DNA of 64,000 nucleotides. It comes from Peribolospora baueri (taxonomy: Eukaryota > Basidiomycota > Peribolosporomycetes > Peribolosporales > Peribolosporaceae). The stretch is taken from positions 1 through 64,000 of the forward strand of contig JAMDHS010000007.1 of assembly GCA_029717555.1 (NCBI GenBank). Reading direction: 5' to 3'. Below, in pieces: positions 1 to 10,932 of this stretch. The notes under the pieces are model-generated. The model saw only the letters and a list, made by a program, of their open reading frames with translations, did not search any database and was not told where the DNA came from. Position 1 is the first letter of the stretch, and each line of letters begins with the position of its first letter. The position numbers and the translations under genes were made by a program.

Positions 1-587
1 TGGGCTCCTGGCGTATACCCCGGCAGCCTTCCGTGGTTCGGGTCGTTCTGGCTGTACCCCGGAGGGTTAGCGTTAACCTGTTCCTTGGGTACATAAGTGG
101 GCCCATTAGGCCCATTCCCGGTGAAGTACCCAGGTTTGTCCTTGCTCAACCCAAGCCAGCTGCTCAAACCAGGATTGCGCGCAGCCAGCCAAACCGCTTC
201 ATCCCCGACCACGTCCCGCGCCGAGTGTCCATTCCCGCTGTTTCCCCCATGTTGTCCCAGAAGGTTGCCCACATCTTGCAGCGGCGGCGTAGGTGGACGG
301 TTGTTCCCTAGCGTATACCCCGGCAGACTTCCGTGGTTCGGGTCGTTCTGGCTGTACCCCGGAGGGTCAGGGTTAAACTGTTCCTTGGGTACATAAGTGG
401 GCCCATTCGCCCCATTCCCGGTGAAGTGCCCAGGTCTGTCGTTGCTCCCCCAAGGAGGATTGCGCGCAGCCAGCGATGCCACTTCATCCGCCACCACGTC
501 TCGCTCCCACTCCCTCGTCCCTATCGGCAGAGCAGACGCCGCGCCAGTGACTGCCACCGCGAGGATGAACGACTTGACGAGCTGCAT
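1..587 (-). CDS. Secreted repeat protein, 3' end outside window
   Basis: The frame is open from an ATG at 587-585 to the left edge (195 codons, no stop), so only the N-terminal part is present. Residues 1-19 (MQLVKSFILAVAVTGAASA) look like a signal peptide with cleavage after ASA. The rest is hydrophilic and rich in Gly, Asn and Pro. Two copies of a roughly 100-residue unit are seen. Each has a run like RDVV.DE, then LAARNP, then GPTYVPKEQ, then PPGYSQNDPNHG and LPGYT. The DNA of the two units has a 300-bp period with few changes, mostly silent or conservative. I do not recognise the family. A secreted or wall-associated structural protein is an inference from the signal peptide and repeats. 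There are no Lys-Arg Kex2 sites between units, so processing into peptides is not indicated. Confidence 0.72.
   Translation of the reverse strand, partial: MQLVKSFILAVAVTGAASALPIGTREWERDVVADEVASLAARNPPWGSNDRPGHFTGNGANGPTYVPKEQFNPDPPGYSQNDPNHGSLPGYTLGNNRPPTPPLQDVGNLLGQHGGNSGNGHSARDVVGDEAVWLAARNPGLSSWLGLSKDKPGYFTGNGPNGPTYVPKEQVNANPPGYSQNDPNHGRLPGYTPGA
11..480. repeat. 300-bp coding tandem repeat
   Basis: The motif starting gcgtataccccggcag lies at 11 and again at 311, and the long match around 80-120 recurs around 380-420, giving a period of 300 bp. A 15-nt length difference lies inside the second unit. The copies code for the repeated domains of the secreted protein on the minus strand. The left edge cuts the array, so the copy number is unknown. 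Confidence 0.85.
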
Positions 588-3500
588 CCTTTAGACCACG
601 TGATAAATCGTGAGGGGAAGAGGTGTTTCGGAAAAAGAGTGACCGGCACTCGAAGCAAAACAGGACGAAGGATAGAAGAGGTAGACCAACGCGTCCTGCG
701 CAAGTAGAAGAGGAAGAGAGATGATGAGAAAAGAGGATGAGAAGAACGCAACAACGAACGCCGGTCGTCTCGCCTTTTATGCTTGTCAGCATGACCCCAA
801 CCTTACGAAATCAGAATAGCCCTCTTGAACTCATCCCCGTCGGCCACAATCTGCCGGTCCGAGGCGGCGAGTGCGTCACGAGCGTTGTGACCTGGCAAGC
901 GCATTCTGAAGGCGAACGCCTGCTGCGCAAATCCGCGTGACGAGTCAGCCCACTGCCACACATCGACGCAGCCCCCCCCCGGCCCACAAGGTTCACGCCA
1001 GCAGCCTGTCCTGCGAGTCGACAAGGTCAGTACAGACGAACGGCTGTGCGGATCAAAGATGGCAAGCAGCCCGACTCGGATCCGCGTCCTCCACGCGTTT
1101 TTTGTACGCCTTCTCTGCCGGCAATTTCGGCCACCTGCATCTCATATCTCTGCTGTGACTGCCTCTGGCTCATGCTCTTGCGCCCATCATCCTCGCCAGC
1201 CTCGCGTAGCGTTGACATAAGGAGGGAGTGCGACGGAACGGCTCTGATTGGCTTTCCCGACCTGACATGGCGCGCTCGTTCGAACTGTGCCTGTGTCCGT
1301 CCAGTGTGGGGCTCGCGCGGAACCCCAGGTAGTGAAGTTACCCGTCCGCTCGCAGTCCAGGTTAGAATCGCCACTCCGTCCTGATTTGCCAATCGGTCAT
1401 TGCCCCGCTTAATATTCTCAAGGCAAGTATCTGTCTCAACAGTCTTGGTGACACGCCAGCGACTGTACAACGAATCTTCGATACTATTCGTTCATGGTTC
1501 TGAATCTAGCCGCTTTTGCACTGCGACCAAGCAGTCGTACAGAATCAGAGTGACATCGACCACGCTGGCTGTGTTGGACTCCACGCGGTTGGGGGCGCAG
1601 GGAAGGAGGGCGCCGCTCGTGCCAGGCGCCCGGCAAGCGGCCAATCTCCGGCGGACGCCGGATCTTTTCTTCAAATGTCCCGTACGGGTCAAGAGGCCGT
1701 CGGTACGGTATGGTGAGACAGCTCCTTGTTTGCAACCAGCGCTTTTGGACGTAACCACCGTAGACAGGCCGACCACAGTCAAGCCGGGCTCTGCTGAGCG
1801 GGGACGAGGGTAGATGATGTTGGTATTGATAACGACGGGACCCGCAGATAGCGAGCGGTGTTATGACTATGATATGCTGCGGCTCCGCTCCTTTCTCGGT
1901 TCTAGTATCGCGATCTGGCGTAACGTAACTAGTTGTTCTCTAGCAACAAATCGTTAATATCCATCCAAAACCATCCACTCGGGCATTTACGATCAGAGTA
2001 CAGGCAACACGTCCGGCTCGGGTTCGGCTGCGGCCACCCAAATTCCCGTGCCTGACGCTTTCGCGAGGTGAGATCTGGTTTTTCCCATCGTCGAGAAGGG
2101 TCAAACGGCCATAAATATACATGCTGGGAAACCACGAGGGCCAACCGGAGAGGCGTGCGCACAATAGGGAATGCGAAAGATAGTGGGCCGCGGGCGGCAA
2201 ACAATGGAGTAGAAATAAGAGGACATTGGAGAAGTGGGTTTTCGGAATTAATTCGGAGGAAAGCGGCATTCCGAGTCTCATACGTCGCAAGATCCAACTC
2301 CGTTCAAAATGTCCAGGCCAACCGCATAACGGCGGGCAACTTGGATTTGACAGTGACAATCAAGGACACGAGAGCCTGTGACGCTCGCGTCCGTTCATGA
2401 TCCCTTTGAAAAGCGGTGGAGGGTTGAGCATCGCTCTTTTGTTAAGTTGTCTGTCAGGGAGGACTTCCCTACTCAGGTCGGGTCACGAGCGAGTGTCAGG
2501 GAGGACTTCCCTACTCAGGTCGGGTCACGACTTCCCTACTCAGGTTGTCGGGTGGCAAGGCAGGAGGAACAGGAGGGGTTGCACCAGGAGTCGGCACCGA
2601 ACCGAGGCAGGAGGAGGAAAGAGAGCAAGGAAGCAGAGAGGCAAGACAAGACTCAAGGACCTGAGCGGTGACAAAAGTATTCTTAGCTTGGGGAGGAAAG
2701 ATGTGACGCCCTGTCGGGCTCTCTTTATATACACGTTCATGAACCGGTGCAGCACCGTAGCTCCTATGTTCTACCTCGCAACGTCATAGCTCCTATGATC
2801 TAATCCTCGCAACGTCACAGCTCCTTTGTCCGAGCCTATGAGCACAAGGTTCTGCGGAGGTTTGTGACAGTTGCGGTGGTCGTGCCCTGCATGAATAGAA
2901 TGGCGGAGGTGAGCTACACGGTAGCGTGCACTTGTTGCCTGCTACCGTCGACGCGCGTGTCACTCGGTCCCGCGTGGCATGTTCCCATTTTCTAGTTTGC
3001 GGGCCTTGCCGGCGCGTGCCAGAAGATGTGGAAGCAGAGCTGGCGGGCCCGGCGAGCGAGGTGGGGTGCGTGGGAGGGCGTGGCGGTGTAAGGAAGGAAG
3101 CTAGACGTCGGGGAAAAGGGAGGTGGGGTGAGAAGCGGAGGTGCGTCTGTCAGTTGACAGCCAGCTCGAGACGCGGCCGACGGCGCGCCCATTACGGCGA
3201 CGAGGGGGTGTCCTTTACGCGCCGTGCCCAAGCCGAGTAGACAGACGAATGCCAAGAGGCTGTGCGACCGCAGGCGTCCCGTGCGGTGACGTCGCCCGTC
3301 CCACGAACCGCAGCGTGCGCTCTGATGCCGTCGGGGCTATCAGCTGTGTTGGCGTACAGGAACAGGAAAAAAAAACAAAAGCGTCCGCGCTGGAAAAGGG
3401 CCGGCGTCGTGCGCGTGGGACTCGAGAACGCCGATGCAGACTAGACCGACAGCCATACCCGTGGGGCAGTCCGTGCGCGACGTTGACGCTGGTTGACCAA

Positions 3501-4062
3501 ACTCGTGGGTCGGTGGACGTAATTCGTGGGTTCGCGGGACAGACAACGAAGGAAGGGCAGGCCTGGCCTTCTTCGTCGGCTCGCCGTCCGTCGTGTGCTC
3601 ACCGCGCGCACTCGTAAACGTTTGCCTCGCCTTCCCTTTGCCTTTGCCTCCCCTTTGTCTCCCCTCGCTGCCAGGGCCAGGCGCGCCTCGAGTTTCCAGG
3701 GTAGACCTCCGCAGGCCGCATCGACGGACAGCCAGCCCGCAAGCCAAGGCCAGGGCCAGGGCAGATGGTGCTCGCCCCGTCGTCGACTAGGACGGGGACT
3801 GGCGGCAGCTTAGATAGCGCGAGCCCCGCGCACCACCTTAGCCACTCACACCTCCCTGTCGCGCCTTCTGCCTCGGCCTATCACACGTCGCCCTGCCTCA
3901 AAAGAAGAGGCGAGGCCTGCCCTGCCGTTGGCCGTTCGCTATTTTGTCCGCCCTTTTATCTTCCCTTTGCTTCCTTTCTCCCCTTCTTTTCCCTCTTCCT
4001 TCCCCCCTCTCATCCCTCCCTCTCTTCTCCCCCTTCCACCCATCTCATCCCCGTCCCCCACC
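588..4062. other. 3.5-kb region with no recognisable gene
   Basis: Open frames here are short, Arg/Ser-rich and overlap on several frames and strands, as expected by chance in GC-rich DNA. None shows a protein family I know. It holds a 42-bp tandem repeat (2453-2545), a short imperfect repeat around 2755-2835 (gcaacgtca followed by agctcct), and from about 3955 a strongly pyrimidine-rich tract that is probably the promoter and 5' leader of the gene starting at 4063. Because the left neighbour is transcribed leftwards and the right one rightwards, the region contains two divergent promoters. Confidence 0.6.
2453..2545. repeat. 42-bp tandem direct repeat, 2.3 copies
   Basis: The unit beginning gtcagggaggacttcccta and ending gggtcacga is found at 2453-2488 and 2495-2530. 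A third partial copy (cttccctactcaggt) follows directly at 2531-2545. The first two copies are identical over 36 nt and are separated by 6 nt. They lie in non-coding DNA. Confidence 0.85.
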
Positions 4063-5902
4063 ATGCTCGACCTCAATCCCGCCTTGGCCACCGATAACGG
4101 CGTCGTCTACAATTATGTCAAGTTTCAGATCACCCTCTGGTGCGCCGTCACCCTCTTCGCATGGGAGTGGATCACCCTCCTCGTGAGTGCGGTGCAAATA
4201 CGTCGCCGTCGCAAGGCCAGCGACCGCCCTCGCAAGGCCACCCAGCGCCCTCGCACCGATGCTGATCCTCACCGTCTTCGCTCCTAGCCCGACGAGATCA
4301 TGTTGTGGAGGGGGAAAAAGTCGTACGCCGTCTGGGCTCTTCTCGTCGCCCGCTATGTAACCGCCGGTGGCCTCGTCACCATCGCCGTCTTTTTATACGG
4401 TCGCCCACCCAGCTGCCAAACCGCTTTGTATATGGTCTACGTCTTGTACGCTTTCAGCACGGTAAGCACCCCACTGTTCTGTATATCAACGACAGGCGCA
4501 TTTATCCTCACCTTTCCCCGTCCAGATCTGCATCGCCCTCGTCTTCGTCGGCCGCACAATCGCCATCTGCTCGCCCGGCAAGAAAACGCGCATCTTTATC
4601 TACTCCGCCTACGGCGTCGTCTGCGCCGCCTGGATCGCGTCGATCAGCGGATGTACGTCTCCAGGTCTCTCTTGGACATCAGACCCGCTCAGCTCTCATC
4701 ATCGCTCCCTCATCTCCAGTCCGCAGTGCCGACCTGCCGATCTCTTTTATGGGTGCAAAGTGAGTCTTCTCTGACCCTTGCCCTTGTGTATATGCCCCCT
4801 TCCTCGCTCCTCATCCAACGTCATCCGCCATATTTCCCGTTACCAGGTGCACGACCGCTACTCTTGGCGACTGGAGGGTCACCGGGTGGATCAGCACCAT
4901 GTGAGTCACCTTGTTCCCATGTCCGCGGTCCTCGCTCCTGACACCGCATCCCTTCTCCATCCAGGCTCTTCGACTTTACCATTCTCGGCCTGTGAGCGTC
5001 CCTGTATGCCACGATCGACACGTCCACCTACTGACCCTTTCCGCCCTCCTTCGCCCTGCCCTTCATTTCCTCCCCCACCCAAGGACCCTGACCAAGCTGC
5101 GCACCCTCCGCACCGATAAACGCGCCAGCGGCACTACGGCGACTAGCAATAACAGCATCATCGCCTTTATCAAAGAGTCCTCCCTCCTCTACTTTATCGG
5201 CGTCACTTCGGCCAATTTGTCCATGACCATCGTCGATCTCGTTACCAGCGGCGATTATGTGAGTTTGGCGGACGGGGAGGCGTTGCTATGATCGCAAGCG
5301 GCCGCGTTGACCACTTCCCCTTTCGCGTCCCCCACGGTCGCATTCACACGTGCCCTCCTTTCCAGAACCCGATTATGTCTGTCCCCATCGCTTTCGTCTT
5401 CCAAGAGGTTGTCTGTGCCAGGCTCGTGTTCGCCATGCGCAAGTACGGTCGCCTGAGCGTGTTGCCATCTCACATTACCGGCTCGCGCTCCGACGCTTCC
5501 GCCTTTGGCAGCCGCCGTAGGCGTAACGAGAGCGACTACGCTACCGGTTTCATGCAGTACAGCTCCGTCGTCAGCCGCTCCGACTCTACGGGAGGCCAGC
5601 TGTCCAACATCGCGAACAAGATCGACCGGGAATGGAACAGGACCTCAGTGTCTAGCCCCCCGCCGGCGGCGTCTAGTCCGCAGGGGACGCTGCCGTCGAA
5701 CTACCGGCTCTCCTCTGGTCCCGATTTGCCCATCTCCATGCCCATGGCGGCGTTGATGAGCGTGAAAGTGAACAAGAACCCGGACCCCGTCCCCACCGTC
5801 GCCATTGGCCACGGCACGAACGCCCAGAACGGCAGCCTGGAGAGCAGCCAGGAAGAGGAGAAGGAAGAGCTCGTTCACAGAGCCTACTTTACCGGCGCCT
5901 AA
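4063..5902 (+). CDS. Seven-helix membrane protein, DUF6533-like
   Basis: Eight exons: 4063-4182, 4288-4461, 4526-4652, 4720-4759, 4847-4900, 4965-4991, 5084-5258 and 5366-5902, giving 417 aa with all phases consistent. The order of features fits the basidiomycete DUF6533 family: an early hydrophobic helix followed by WEWITLLPDEIMLWRGKKS, an ARY motif in the next helix, GRTIAI after the third helix, and DFTILGLTLTKL in the sixth. Seven hydrophobic segments span about residues 15-270. The C-terminal 140 residues are Ser-rich, polar and probably cytoplasmic. Function is unknown. The start is the first ATG after a pyrimidine-rich leader (context ccaccATG). The family call rests on remembered motif spacing; the gene itself is well supported by seven matching introns. 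Confidence 0.8.
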
Positions 5903-6822
5903 CCACCCTCGCGCCCGTCTTTAGCCTCACCGGCTTTGTGCCCTCGTCGCCGTTTGCGCTCCTCTCGCCGGACGCGCAAGTCGAACAGGCTTAAAAGCGT
6001 CTCGGATTTACGAACGATCGAAGCAGTCTTTGATGAACGATTAGTTAGCAATGGCTCTTGTCTTATCCTAACCCCGCCACTACGTCTTATCTCCCTTCGT
6101 CTGCGCCCTACCATTGGTTTCCCTTTAAGGGCGCCCGCGTTTGTTTCGTTTGTTTGTTTGTTTGTTTTCAATCCGTACTGTGAGCTGGGCGCAATCATGT
6201 ATCCCTATCCTAATCTCACCGCAATATCTCAACTCGCCATTTCCCATCCGACCTTGCCGGCAGTGTGCGAAGGCCTGGTGTGCAGAATAGCTAGCGGCCG
6301 GTTCAATGGCTGGGAGCGAATCAGCCAAACGGCCACACGTTGGGTAGTCGTCTATCTCTGTGCCGCTCGCTGCAGGGACAGGTGGCCCCAGGTACGGGTC
6401 TTGCGAGAGGACGATGAGATTCGCGGTCAATGAGCGTCCGAATCAGCCTGGGACTTTGTCGATACGGTCAACATGAACAGCGGTCAATGGCTAGGACGAT
6501 GGAAGTGAACTCTTGCGTATCATTAGCAAGGTCGCGCGCGGCCAACGGATGGAGAGAACCCACTTGGAGCACCGATGATGGCCTCCGCTTGATCGAGTGC
6601 TCGGTGTCGGGAGCAAGACAGCATCCGATCAGACCGACAACGACCGTCGGTGCACAAAGAAACTGCATTCGTGCTGTAGCCAAAATTTCGCTGCGGTAAG
6701 TACGGGCCGACCACCGTCTTTCGGCGTCTAACGCCGGTGATCGATCTCCATTTCGTAGAACGCGTCAGCTTGACGGTCTGTGGGAGAGGAACGTTGACGA
6801 CCGACCAAACAAACCTTCAATC
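5903..6822. other. Intergenic, 3' UTR and promoter
   Basis: About 0.9 kb between two genes on the plus strand. A (tttg) run lies near 6140-6160. No protein family or RNA gene is visible. Confidence 0.55.
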
Positions 6823-8309
6823 ATGCCGTCCGATAGAAGACACCGTCACCGTTCTCGCTCCCCGTCCCTGCGCGATGACAAAAATCGCGAGCGCCGCTCC
6901 TTGCAACGTCGCTCTTCCGTCTCCCCAGGTCCACACGCGAAGCATCCCCGGCTAGGACAACTTGGCCAGGAGGAGATCTCGGAGGAGGACTACTTCCAAA
7001 AGTCCGCAGAGTTCAAAGCCTGGTTGAGGGATCAGAAGGGAAAGTACATGGACGAGCTCACCGGGGAGGAGGCAAGGAAGTACTTTGCCAAGTTTGTCAA
7101 AGCCTGGAATCGGGGAAAACTGGACGGTGAGCATGCCGTGCCGTGCCGTGCGCGTTCCCGTACCTCCCCTGCAATCGAGAGTGGGCGGGAACTGGAGGCA
7201 AGCCCTTGTCGTCTTCCACCGTTAGCTAGATGGGAATACCTGATTCTCATTCTTTCACTGTGCGTGAATTTCAATTCCATCAGACATATATTACGCCGCC
7301 CCCCGCCTGACGGCCCCCTCCTCAGCCCAGACTGGGTACAAATGGAAGATCAACGTGTCACAAGATGAGCTGGACTCGATCCGGGATTCCGTCGATGTTG
7401 CCACCAACGCTCAAGGTAGGGGTGCTGAGGAAGCGAGACGGCCCATTGCGGCACGAAAGCGCCGGGCGGATCCAGAGGACGAGGGCGAGATGGTGGGACC
7501 ACCCGGGCCCCGCCAAGGACCAAGTCGCGGCCCACCTGGGTCAGGCAGCAACGCGGCGCCGCTAGGGAGAAGAGGGAGGGACGAGAGCGGCCTGACAGAG
7601 GCAGATAGGGTACTGGCTAGAGAGGAGGAGGAGGAAAGAAGGAGGGCGGAGGGTAGGGATCGGAGACGGAAAGAAAGGAGAGATGAGAAGGAGAGGTTGG
7701 ACGAGCTGGCGCCTAAGGCTACAGGGAGGGAGGTGAGCAATTTCATCTGCGTCGGGTGCGTGGTTCTTAGAAAGAGAACACGCGAGCTCATCTGATTCGT
7801 TCTGACATTGGCCACCCTGCTCTCGACCGCACGACCGTTTGCAGGCGGTGATAGAACGAAGAAGGGAGAAAAACGCCGTCAACAGAGAGCTCAGGGACCG
7901 CTCTCCCGGCGGCCTCGAGATGGACGACGACGACCTCTTGGGCGGCGGAGGATCTTTTCAGACCGCGTGAGTTATCTCGGCCTGGTCTCCGTTGTCTCTT
8001 CAACTTGATTTAACTCGACGTTCCCGCTAACTGTCTTCTTCACTGGCTTTCGGCCTTCGCGTCGCACACCATACATCCCGTCCTCCATTCACTCTGTCAC
8101 TTCGGATTCGCAGTCTTGCCGCTCGTCAAACTTCAAACGCACGACGCTTTCAGTCCCGCAGGGATACTAGGGCAGCACGACAAGAGGCTCGCCAGGCGGA
8201 GACGAGGGACAAGCTCGCTGCACATAGAGAAAAGGAGGCAGCTACGATGGCTATGCTCAAGGGGCTAGCTGACGCTAGGTTCGGCGGCGGCAATGGTGGT
8301 GGAGCATGA
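6823..8309 (+). CDS. RS-rich nuclear protein with conserved YF-WL-WN domain
   Basis: Four exons: 6823-7126, 7284-7732, 7845-7966, 8114-8309; 356 aa, phases consistent. Residues 1-45 are an Arg/Ser-rich basic head (RRHRHRSRSPS). Residues 50-105 form a compact block with DYFQKSAEFKAWL, then KYMDEL, then YFAKFVKAWNRGKL, followed after the first splice by YY and, 14 residues later, YKWK. I have the impression of a conserved eukaryotic splicing-associated family but cannot name it. The middle is Pro/Gly and charged. From about residue 205 to the end there are long Arg/Glu/Ala helices. A nuclear, RNA-processing role is inferred from composition only. Confidence 0.7.
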
Positions 8310-9409
8310 GGTTTGTCGTAGCCTCAGCTGGACGGTCAACTAGCCCGCTAAAAGATTGTACGCGCCCCGTTTCATTCCACGTCATCGTCGTCCTACGCTG
8401 TCGCTCTCGCCCTCATTCCAGCGGTCGGTATCAAGGTTGGTGAATTCGGGCGTTGCTATTAGTCCCCGGCCGTGCGTGTCGATGAGTACTCCACGAGCAC
8501 CTGCTTTCAAGGAAAGAGAGAGTGATAGACCCCCTGCAAAGCTTCGGGTGTCCTTTCAAATGACGGAGCTGAAGGGAGCCACCTCGTGGAACGATGTGAT
8601 GTGATTCTGAATGTTTACACGAACCACTACATATTTTTTCTCAAGGGCTCACTCAAGCAGGCCCGGCACAACGCGACCAAACGGGCACAAAAGTAACAGC
8701 ATTCTTTGAAGGTCTATTACCGACGATAGATGATTCGTGGTAGATGAGAGGAGGGCGAACGGAGGGATGGAGGAATGAAGAAGGATGGAAGGATGATGGA
8801 ATGAAGAAGGATGGAAGGATGATGGAATGAAGAATGGAGAAGAACGGCCAACTAGAGTTGACTGGACACCTCCAAGCGGAAGGCGAGCGGCGTGAGCGAT
8901 GCGACAGGGGCGGCGGGAAAGGAAAGGGAAGGAAGGAGGACGGTGTCGCAACAGGTCACGTCACATCATGTTAAAACATACAGGACAAGGAAGGAGGCAA
9001 CAATTCGGAAAAAGCGGAATGGATGTGAAGGGCCCAAAGGTGGGAGGGGAGACATGAAAAAAAAAATAGTTTTTTAATACTTTCGAAGACAGGCCAGACC
9101 CATGCTTGCGATGCGATCAGGCGGGGGCGATCGATCCTTACGCGCGGTACGGTGCAAAGGGGACGCGCGACCACCAAGGACACACTTTTGAACTGCTAGC
9201 TCGCCTCGCGCACGAATATGACGGCAATCTCCGGCTCCAACAGACCAGGGATGAAAGACCGCGTGGAAGGGTAAGAAAGATCGCCCGCCTAGGACGTATG
9301 CTGCATTGCCCAGTTGCCAACGAAAGCTCATCATCGAAGGGTGAAAGATGAAGGTGCAGGGCGGATGGGGTGGAAAGGGGAGCGGGATCGGGTAAGGATT
9401 GTGGCTCGA
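8310..9409. other. Convergent intergenic region
   Basis: About 1.1 kb between the ends of two converging genes. It has a purine-rich low-complexity stretch at 8740-8850 and an A-tract near 9058-9068. No gene is recognised. Confidence 0.55.
8772..8837. repeat. 26-bp tandem repeat, purine-rich
   Basis: The unit ggaatgaagaaggatggaag plus gatgat lies at 8772-8797 and 8798-8823, and a third partial copy starts at 8824. It is non-coding and lies in the convergent spacer. Confidence 0.85.
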
Positions 9410-10537
9410 TCACTTGCCGCCAGTGGGGGCCTCCTTGAAGGAGACGGCCTGCTCCTCGCCCATGGCGCTAACAATGGTGATCATAAGATCCTTTCCATCC
9501 TCGAAGGCACTGTTGATCTGCTCGCCGAGCTCGTTGTCGGGGAGCTTGACGTCGTCCTTGGCACTGTTAGACGGGCAAAAAGGCGAGAACGTGAGTCGGA
9601 GATAGACAAACATTAAGAACATTGCGAGCTAACTGATATGTCCTAATACGCACCCTCCATCGGCCGTCATGAGGTTGAGGAAACCGTCGTCAATGTTGAC
9701 AAGCTGGTACTCGTCACGCTTAACGTGGGGAACTGAAACGTGAGGGACAGTGTTGAGCGATGATTAGCATTGGCAAAAGTCGGTCTCGAGCGCTCGACAC
9801 AGCTAACGAAGGCAACATGGCAGGTCTCTCACCATCCATGTTGTGAGTCGAGGGAGAGATGTCCTCGTACTTCTTCTGGGTGAAGATCTGTGTTTCACCA
9901 AGCGAAGCGAGCAGTGTCAGGAAAGGCGCCCTCCGAAGCGATCTTTACATCTGGTCTCTGGCAAAAAATAAGACGGGTCTCCTATGAACCCTCCGGAAAT
10001 ACTCACGTCAAGGGCGACCAAGTGAACCTTGGCGTGACCGTGCTTGCCGGTCTTGGAGGTCGACATATCGACAATCTGAAGAGAGACCGACGTCGGGGTT
10101 ATTCATCATGGAAAGGACGAATCGCTTTTCTTCTAACTCACCTTGCAGGGCCTGCCCTTGATGACGACGTGGCCGTTCTTGCGGAGGGCCGAGCACTGCA
10201 TGGGGTAGGTGAGCGAGGCGCCGGCCGCGCCGGAGTCGAAGTCGTGCTGGTGCTTCTCGTCGTCAGACTGCATGATGGCAGTGGCGGGAGGAGGAAGGGA
10301 AGGGGGCAAAAACAATATAGCGAATGGGAAAGAGCAAAAGAAGAGATAGGAGAGGGGAGAAGAAGGGCCGTGGTCAGAGGACAGGACGACGTCGGTCTAC
10401 TACCTCTACTACCACCATCTGAAAAACTTTTTCCCCTCCTTGGCAGTCATGCGAGGCGGGCGCTAAGACGCGCTCTCCGTCACGGCGCATTCGATCTGCA
10501 GGCCAGAAATGGGGATTCTCGCAGGAGGACTCACCAT
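9410..10537 (-). CDS. eIF5A: Translation factor eIF5A
   Basis: eIF5A helps ribosomes through difficult peptide bonds and is the substrate of hypusination. Six exons on minus: 10537-10535 (only the ATG), 10267-10142, 10075-10007, 9887-9833, 9732-9654 and 9563-9410; 161 aa. The hypusine loop [14 protein letters not shown] is intact, with the modified lysine at residue 54 (yeast K51). The C-terminal OB fold carries DDGFLNLM and the usual [14 protein letters not shown]. The first exon holds only the start codon, so the mature start is ATG|TCTGACGAC. An alternative is translation from ATGCAG directly at the acceptor (10273), which would give MQSDDEKH without the 267-nt intron. Intron 5 uses a GTGCGT donor. 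Confidence 0.97.
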
Positions 10538-10932
10538 TTTGGCGAGTCGTTAAGGGGAAGTGGAGTAAATGTGAGGAGGTTGGAAGAAAGAAGAGGATGA
10601 GTCGGAGGAGATGGGGGGATGAGGAGCAGATTGGTTGAGAAGAGCTGGCGAGCGAAAAACGGGGCGCGGCAAAGCAACGCAAACGGAGACACCAGGTGAT
10701 ATGACCGCCTATTGCCGGCCCCCGCCGTCTCCAACCTCAAGCGCAAGTAGCTCTGCGGCACGTCTTGCACGCCGTCAACACGCCATCAACACGTCCGGCG
10801 CACGCTGCGGCTTCTTAAAGTCACGTGCCCCTCGCGTGGCCCGCGCATCGCGTTGATCGCCGTCTCCGCTCCGCCAATTCTCCCGATCGTTCCTCTCCAC
10901 CCTTCGAGCTGACGCCTATACGATCCCCTGTC
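10538..10932. promoter_or_regulatory. Bidirectional promoter eIF5A / TAF8-like
   Basis: A 395-bp divergent spacer. It holds TCACGTGC at 10821-10828, an E-box of the Cbf1/USF type. The same octamer, in either orientation, recurs in the VPS45/MED1 and LYS1 upstream regions. No TATA box is obvious. Confidence 0.5.

Noticed and set aside
2926-3813. Several overlapping Arg/Ser/Pro-rich open frames
   Set aside because: They overlap on both strands, show no motif or splice support, and fit chance frames in GC-rich DNA.
4063-5902. First thought of as a TMEM184/OSTalpha transporter
   Set aside because: The spliced protein has the PDEI-W, ARY and LTLTKL layout of DUF6533 rather than TMEM184 motifs.
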